Positions 59,397-64,000 of a DNA stretch of 64,000 nucleotides are shown here, in pieces. Made by a program: the position numbers and the translations under genes. The notes under the pieces are model-generated. The model was not told where the DNA came from. It saw nothing but the letters and a program-made list of their open reading frames with translations, and made no database searches. Origin of the DNA: Serinicoccus sediminis (GTDB taxonomy: Bacteria > Actinomycetota > Actinomycetes > Actinomycetales > Dermatophilaceae); assembly GCF_004153545.1 (NCBI RefSeq), contig NZ_SDVA01000001.1, forward strand, positions 310,001 through 374,000, read 5' to 3'. How positions within the stretch are numbered: the stretch's first letter is position 1; the number at the start of each line of letters is the position of its first letter.

Positions 59397-60697
59397 CACC
59401 GACCTCCTGCTGCGGGGGTGGCGGACGGGGTAGGCACGGACGGGGCAGGGACGGACGAGGTATGCCCGGACGCCAGCCGCCCGGTCGACGTCACCGGCGC
59501 GAGGGTCGCCTCGAGGACGTGCTCCCACGAGTGCTCGCGCTGCATGAGCCGGCGCGCGGCGCCTCCCATGCGGCGGGCGGTGGCCGGGTCGGCGACGAGG
59601 GAGTCGACGGCGGCGGCCAGCGCGGCCGGGTCCGAGGGCGGCACGAGCAGACCGGTGACCCCGTGCTGCACGACGGCCGGGATCTGGCCGATCCGGGAGG
59701 CGACCACGGGGAGGGCGGCGGCGCCGTACTCGTAGACCTTGAGCGGGGAGAAGTAGTGGTCGTCGCTGGCCGGGTAGGGCGCGACGGCGACGAGGGCGCC
59801 CGCCAGGGCCGCCGGCACGTCCTCCGGCGCGAGGGCCCCGGTGAGCTCGACGGCCAGCCCGTGCCGGGCGGCGGCCCGCTCGACGGCCTCCCGCTGCGGC
59901 CCGTCGCCGACGATGCGCAGCCGCCAGGGCCGGGCGGCGAGCGCCGCCGCCTCGAGCAGGTCCTCGACGCCGTGCCAGGGCTTGAGCGTGCCGACGAAGA
60001 CGACCACCGGGTCGCCGTCGAGGTCCGGTTTGACGGCGCGGATCCGCCGGGTGTTGACCCCGTTGGGCACGACGACCACGGGCGCACCCCGGTCGGCGCC
60101 GGTCCGCTCCCGCACCCACGCGGCCACCCGCTCGCTCACGCAGGCGACGACGTCGGCGGCAGCGACCTGGGCGCGCAGGGCGTCGACGCTGCCCCGCTCG
60201 TCGACGAGCACCCGGTGCTCACGCTGCTCGTCGATGAGGGGGGCGTTGACCTCCAGGACCGTCCGCACCCGACCGCCCAGCCCTCCCCTCGCGAGGTGCA
60301 GCACGGTGGAGAAGAGCGAGTAGCGCTCGTAGACCACGTCCGGGGCGGCGGCCACCACCCGACGGGCGATCTCCGCCGCGGCCCGGCGCTGGGCCACCTC
60401 GCGCCGGGCGGCAGGACCGACCTCGCGCGGGAGTCCGGCGCCGCAGACGGCATCACCGAGAGCGGCCCGGTCGCCGGGCCGGTGCTCCTCCACCGTCCCG
60501 ACCGGCACGTGGTGGACGACGAGGTCGGCGAGGTCGGCCGGGACGTGGTCGGGGTCGCCGAGGCGGACGGCATACACCTCCACCTCGGCTCCCCGTCGGC
60601 GCCAGGCGCGGACGATCTCCTGGATGTGGACGCTGGCGCCCTTGGTGCCGAAGACGGGGATGCCGGGGTCGGCGCAGACGTAGGCGACGCGGGTCAT
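59396..60697 (-). CDS. Glycosyltransferase, GT4 family
   Basis: 433 residues, GT-B fold. N-terminal domain AYVCADPGIPVFGTKGASVHIQEIVRAW (in parts), central VVVVPNGVNTRRI, donor domain VVFVGTLKPWHGVEDLLEA and the nucleotide-sugar site DDHYFSPLKVYEYGAAALPVVAS (E-x7-E type). The C-terminal Pro/Ser/Thr tail is disordered. Retaining sugar transfer from a nucleotide donor; specificity unknown. ATGA overlap with the preceding glycosyltransferase. Confidence 0.92.
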   Translation of the reverse strand: MTRVAYVCADPGIPVFGTKGASVHIQEIVRAWRRRGAEVEVYAVRLGDPDHVPADLADLVVHHVPVGTVEEHRPGDRAALGDAVCGAGLPREVGPAARREVAQRRAAAEIARRVVAAAPDVVYERYSLFSTVLHLARGGLGGRVRTVLEVNAPLIDEQREHRVLVDERGSVDALRAQVAAADVVACVSERVAAWVRERTGADRGAPVVVVPNGVNTRRIRAVKPDLDGDPVVVFVGTLKPWHGVEDLLEAAALAARPWRLRIVGDGPQREAVERAAARHGLAVELTGALAPEDVPAALAGALVAVAPYPASDDHYFSPLKVYEYGAAALPVVASRIGQIPAVVQHGVTGLLVPPSDPAALAAAVDSLVADPATARRMGGAARRLMQREHSWEHVLEATLAPVTSTGRLASGHTSSVPAPSVPTPSATPAAGGR

Positions 60698-61935
60698 CGG
60701 GTGGCTCCTGCGGTCACGGCGGCGAGGCGGGCCGCCTGGGTGGTCGTGTCGTAGTCGCGCTCGACGAGCGCGCGGGCGGCCCGGGCGACCTCGACCCGGG
60801 GCCAGGAGGGGTCGGCGACGAGACGCAACGCGTCGGCGACCCGACCGGCGAGCCCCGAAGGTTCGCTGGGCAGGAGGATGCCGGTGGCCGCGGTCTCGTC
60901 GCCGCCCGGGCGGACGGCCTCCGGTATGCCGGTGACGTCGGTCGCGACGCACGGCACCCCGCTGGCCATCGCCTCCAGGAGCACCGTGGGCAGCCCGTCG
61001 GCGTTGCCGTCGGCGCCGACCACGCACGGGGCGACGAGCACGTCGGCCCGGTCCAGCTCGGCGACGAGCTCGCTCTGGCTGCGCGACCCGAGGAGGGTGA
61101 CCGCGTCACCGACCCCGGCCCGGCGGACCTGCGCCGCGAGCTCGGTGGCCCGCTCGCCCTCGCCGACGATCCGGACGTCGAGCGGCATACCCTCGGCGCG
61201 CAGCGCGGCGACGGCGTCGACGAGGTGGTCGAAGCCCTTCTTCTCGACGAGGCGCCCGACGGCCAGCACCCGCAGCACGTCACCGACCGGCCGTGGGTCG
61301 CGGTAGTCGAAGCGGCCCAGCTCGAGGCCGTTGCGCACGAGGGCGACCTTGTCGGCCAGCCCGGGGTCGACCTCCTCGAGGAGGAACCGCCGGTTGTAGT
61401 CGCTGATGGCGACGACGGCGGACGCGCGGGCGAGCACCTCACGCAGCACGACCCGGTCGACGTCCTCGTGGAAGAGGTCCTTGGCGTGGGTGGTGACGGT
61501 GAAGGGTATGCCGGTGAGCGCGCTCGCGACGGCGGTGCACCACGACGCCATGCTGGCGAAGTGGACGTGCACCCGGGTGATGCCGTCGCGCCGCAGCCGC
61601 AGCGCCAGGTCGACCCCCTGGGCGACGTCGCACGGGTCGAGGCGCACGAGCAGCGGCATGAGGGCGCCGAGCCGGGCGCCGAAGTCCGGCAGCTCGGCCT
61701 GGGCCTGCGCGAAGACCGCCCACTCCGCGGACAGCTTGTGGGCGCGGGGCAGATGGGTCACCGGGGCCTGCACCTGCGCGAGCTGGGGGTGGAAGCGGGA
61801 GTCGGAGGTCGGCCGCAGGGCGTAGATGGCCAGGTCGTCGCCGGCGGCCTCACGGGCCAGGATCTCGGTGACGACGAAGGTCTCGGAGAAGCGCGGGTAG
61901 ACCTTGAGGACGTAGGCGGTGCGGTCAGACGGCAA
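60694..61935 (-). CDS. Glycosyltransferase, GT4 family (WcaL-like)
   Basis: 413 residues from a TTG start at 61935 (GGAAGGA 7 nt upstream; the start lies inside the previous gene). N terminus VLKVYPRFSETFVVTEI resembles colanic-acid-type GT4 enzymes. HVHFASMASWCTA and VTTHAKDLFHEDV mark the acceptor side; VLAVGRLVEKKGFDHLVDAV and the donor site GADGNADGLPTVLLEAMASGVPCVATDV (in parts) the C-terminal domain. Second of three consecutive glycosyltransferases. Confidence 0.9.
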   Translation of the reverse strand: MPSDRTAYVLKVYPRFSETFVVTEILAREAAGDDLAIYALRPTSDSRFHPQLAQVQAPVTHLPRAHKLSAEWAVFAQAQAELPDFGARLGALMPLLVRLDPCDVAQGVDLALRLRRDGITRVHVHFASMASWCTAVASALTGIPFTVTTHAKDLFHEDVDRVVLREVLARASAVVAISDYNRRFLLEEVDPGLADKVALVRNGLELGRFDYRDPRPVGDVLRVLAVGRLVEKKGFDHLVDAVAALRAEGMPLDVRIVGEGERATELAAQVRRAGVGDAVTLLGSRSQSELVAELDRADVLVAPCVVGADGNADGLPTVLLEAMASGVPCVATDVTGIPEAVRPGGDETAATGILLPSEPSGLAGRVADALRLVADPSWPRVEVARAARALVERDYDTTTQAARLAAVTAGATR

Positions 61936-63175
61936 CGGGGAGTCCTTCCTCGCGGGCGTGGGCGAACGACGGCGTCGGCAGGAGGGCGGGGGAGGTGCGG
62001 ACCAGCCCGGCCGCCGAGGTGGCCACCGTCCGCAGGCCGCCGAGGTCGAGGGCGCCACGGTCGACGCGTCGGCCCACGGCGGCCGCCCACCACCGGGCGA
62101 TCGCGGTCGCGCTCAGGTCGCCCTCGCGCAGCAGGTCGGCGGCGCCCACCCGGGCGAGGGCGCGGGCCCGGATGAGCTGCTCGGTGCGCGGGCGCTCCCG
62201 TGGCACGAGCAGGGCGGGGACGTCGGTGGCCAGCGTCTCGGCGACGGTGTTGTAGCCGGCCATCGACACCGAGGCCGCAGCCCGGCGGATGAGCCCGGCC
62301 GCGTCGTCGACGCTGCGCACCACGCGGGTGCCGCGCACGGCCTCCCGTTCGACGCTGCGGTGGTCGGCGTCGCTCATCTGCGGTCCGGTGACGAGCAGGT
62401 GCCGGTGCCCGGCCGGGACCCGGGCCCGGGCCGCCGCGAGGCACAGCCGGGTGCCGTCGCTGCCGCCGCCCGCGGTGGTGACGAGGTAGGGGCGGTCCGG
62501 CTCGACGTCGGTCGCCTCCTCGGCCCGCCCGTGGGCGAGGAAGCCCTGGTAGCGGACCAGCGGGGCGAGCTCGGGCGGCAGCTCGCCGGAGCGCCGCAGG
62601 TCGTGCACGGCCGGGTCGCCGTAGACCCAGATCTCGTCGTAGATCCGCGCCACCAGGTCGGCCGGGGTCTGCCGCCACTCGGACTCCACCGCCTCGGGGG
62701 CGTCGAGGACGTCGCGGAGCCCCAGGACGAAGCGGGTCTGGGGCAGCTCGCGGCGCATGGCCTGCAGCCCGGCGAGCAGTTCGCCTCCGACGCCCAGGGC
62801 GTGCCGGTCGACGACGACGAGGTCGGGGCGGAAGGCGAGCCCGGTGGCCCGGACGATCTCCCCCCGCACCGACAGCACGGTGTCCATGCCGAGGTCGAGG
62901 TGGCGGGGGCCGTAGCCGCGGTGCCCGGCGGTCTTGCCGATGGCGGGGAGCGTGACGACGTCGAAGCCGGCCGGCAGGCTGCGGGCGGCGGCCCCGGCGA
63001 CCCCGTTGAGCAGCAGCCCGGTGACCGGGGAGCCGGTGAGGACCGGCAGCCGCTGGGCGAGGGTGTGCGCGAGGGCGCGGTTGCGCCGGAAGTGGCCCAG
63101 ACCCTGGGAGTCGTGGGAGTAGAACAGCGCGCGCAGCGGCGCGCCGCCGGGGACGTGGCTGGTGCGGTGGTCCAT
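61925..63175 (-). CDS. Glycosyltransferase, MurG/GT28-like (COG4671 type)
   Basis: 416 residues. Starts LRALFYSHDSQGLGHFRRNRALA, the SHDxxGxGHxxR acceptor motif of COG4671 predicted glycosyltransferases; C-terminal half with PYLVTTAGGGSDGTRL, and SMAGYNTVAETLATDVPALLVPRERPRTEQLIRARAL (in parts) like MurG. First gene of the operon; ATG at 63175 with GAGAGGAC upstream. The RR-type box lies 70-97 nt upstream. Confidence 0.88.
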   Translation of the reverse strand: MDHRTSHVPGGAPLRALFYSHDSQGLGHFRRNRALAHTLAQRLPVLTGSPVTGLLLNGVAGAAARSLPAGFDVVTLPAIGKTAGHRGYGPRHLDLGMDTVLSVRGEIVRATGLAFRPDLVVVDRHALGVGGELLAGLQAMRRELPQTRFVLGLRDVLDAPEAVESEWRQTPADLVARIYDEIWVYGDPAVHDLRRSGELPPELAPLVRYQGFLAHGRAEEATDVEPDRPYLVTTAGGGSDGTRLCLAAARARVPAGHRHLLVTGPQMSDADHRSVEREAVRGTRVVRSVDDAAGLIRRAAASVSMAGYNTVAETLATDVPALLVPRERPRTEQLIRARALARVGAADLLREGDLSATAIARWWAAAVGRRVDRGALDLGGLRTVATSAAGLVRTSPALLPTPSFAHAREEGLPVAV

Positions 63176-63244
63176 GTCGTCCTCTCCCGCCCGACCGGTG
63201 GTCGGTGCGTGGGGACGAGTGAACACGGGCGGGATGAGGGGTGG

Positions 63245-63272
63245 ATGACACGTCCATGAGATTCCTCTCATG
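63245..63272 (-). promoter_or_regulatory. Response-regulator-type box, copy 2
   Basis: Minus strand CATGAGAGGAATCTCATG followed by GACG-TGTCAT: inverted arms plus a TCTCAT/TGTCAT direct repeat at 11-bp spacing (63261, 63250). It lies 21 bp upstream of TTCACT (63223-63218), a possible -10 of the glycosyltransferase operon. The layout matches copy 1 at 55028-55053. Confidence 0.6.
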
Positions 63273-63313
63273 CACCGTGACCAGCCACGACGCGCTGCAG
63301 CCCGGCAGCGACG

Positions 63314-63988
63314 TCAGCGCTCGAAGCGGTAGCCCACCCCCCGCACCGTGCTGATGCGCTCGGCGCCGACCTTGGCGCGCAGGTAGCGGATGTAGACGTC
63401 GACGACGTTGGAGCTGCCGGTGACCTCGAAGCCCCACACGCGGTCGAGCAGCTGGTCCCGGCTGAGCACCTGGCCGGCGTGGTCCATGAGCTCGCGGGCC
63501 AGGGTGAACTCCCGCGCGGACAGCTCGACCGGCTCGCCGTCGACGTGCACGGTGCGGGCGGGGATGTCCAGGCGCACCCCACCCACCTCCAGCACGTCCT
63601 CCGTGCGTCCCCCGGCGAGGGCCTCGGCGTGCTGGCGCAGCCGCAGCTTGACCCGGGCCAGCAGCTCCTCGACCCGGAAGGGCTTGGCGAGGTAGTCCTC
63701 GGCCCCGCTCTCCAGGCCGTGGACCGTGTCCTCGACCGAGTCGCGGGCGGTGCACATGATGACGGGCACCGGCTCGTCCATGGTCCGCAGCATGCGCAGC
63801 ACCGTGAAGCCGTCCATCTTCGGCAGCCCCACGTCGAGGACGACGAGGTCGACGTGCCCACCGCTGGCCGCCTCCAGCGCGGCGATCCCGTCGGTGACGA
63901 CGGTGGTCCGGTGGCCGTCGCCGCGGAGCCCGCGGTCGATGACCCGGGCGATCCCCTCCTCGTCCTCCGCGATCAGGATGTGCGCCAT
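63314..63988 (-). CDS. OmpR-family two-component response regulator
   Basis: 224 residues. Receiver domain with acidic pocket E8/D9, phospho-acceptor Asp52 (VLDVGLPKMDG) and the conserved lysine in YLAKPF; winged-helix DNA-binding domain from about residue 128 (LSAREFTLARELMDHAGQVLSRDQLLDRVWG, YIRYLRAKVG, TVRGVGYRFE, in parts). Its histidine kinase is probably beyond the window edge. It lies just upstream of the glycosyltransferase operon, with one RR-type box in the gap. No SD sequence precedes the ATG. Confidence 0.95.
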   Translation of the reverse strand: MAHILIAEDEEGIARVIDRGLRGDGHRTTVVTDGIAALEAASGGHVDLVVLDVGLPKMDGFTVLRMLRTMDEPVPVIMCTARDSVEDTVHGLESGAEDYLAKPFRVEELLARVKLRLRQHAEALAGGRTEDVLEVGGVRLDIPARTVHVDGEPVELSAREFTLARELMDHAGQVLSRDQLLDRVWGFEVTGSSNVVDVYIRYLRAKVGAERISTVRGVGYRFER

Positions 63989-64000
63989 GGAGGGGAGGCT

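Overview
The window is chromosomal DNA from a very GC-rich Gram-positive bacterium of the phylum Actinomycetota, most likely a Micrococcales member of the Intrasporangiaceae/Ornithinimicrobiaceae type. This rests on GC-ending codons throughout, mycothiol-associated DinB-like enzymes, a GTP-type PEP carboxykinase, an EtfD-like iron-sulfur reductase, a bifunctional-type dCTP deaminase, a mycobacterial-style LexA box and many genes that appear to be transcribed without a leader. No IS element, prophage or CRISPR array was found.

Layout. 1-6.6 kb: the end of an AIM24-family gene, tRNA-Arg, a TauE/SafE exporter whose start is covered by a CsoR/CstR-type operator, pckG, an LCP cell-wall ligase, a cold-shock gene, two tRNA-Ser genes and a YtxH-like gene. 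6.6-22 kb: cysE-cysK, the EtfD-like reductase, dcd, tRNA-Gly, cutA, a class III aminotransferase, an acyl-CoA ligase, an SDR, a DinB-like protein, purU, a P1 peptidase and pntAB. 22-27.4 kb: a complete five-gene oligopeptide-type ABC importer. 27.4-38 kb: glycerate kinase, a large acyl-CoA dehydrogenase, a decayed GNAT gene, GtrA, a nitrilase-family hydrolase, a CopD-CtaG fusion, a maleylpyruvate-isomerase-like protein and a DUF368 polyprenyl-phosphate transporter. 37.7-41.5 kb: a branched-chain 2-oxoacid dehydrogenase operon (E1a-E1b-E2). 42-49 kb: an aminotransferase and mutA-mutB-meaB. Branched-chain oxoacid dehydrogenase, acyl-CoA dehydrogenase/EtfD and methylmalonyl-CoA mutase form a plausible route from Val/Ile and odd-chain acids to succinyl-CoA, and pckG then allows gluconeogenesis. 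49-54 kb: DUF389, a frameshifted DUF222/HNH (13E12-like) gene behind an SOS box, a GNAT-S4 fusion and a CPBP protease. 54-64 kb: a cell-surface-type cluster on the minus strand: an OmpR-type regulator, three glycosyltransferases, an ABC exporter, a tandem-APH kinase-like protein, and a separate acidic coiled-coil membrane protein.

The least explained signals are structural. First, there are dispersed short tandem repeats. Family B has an exact 22-bp period at four loci. Family A has 31-32 bp units between genes but exactly 33 bp (11 codons) inside two enzyme genes. Second, a shared box with an 11-bp direct-repeat period lies exactly 21 bp upstream of -10-like hexamers before both the glycosyltransferase operon and the acidic protein gene, close to the response regulator. 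Third, GTATGC/GCATAC is strongly over-used where GTACGC/GCGTAC would be expected. All calls come from reading the sequence; no database search was possible.
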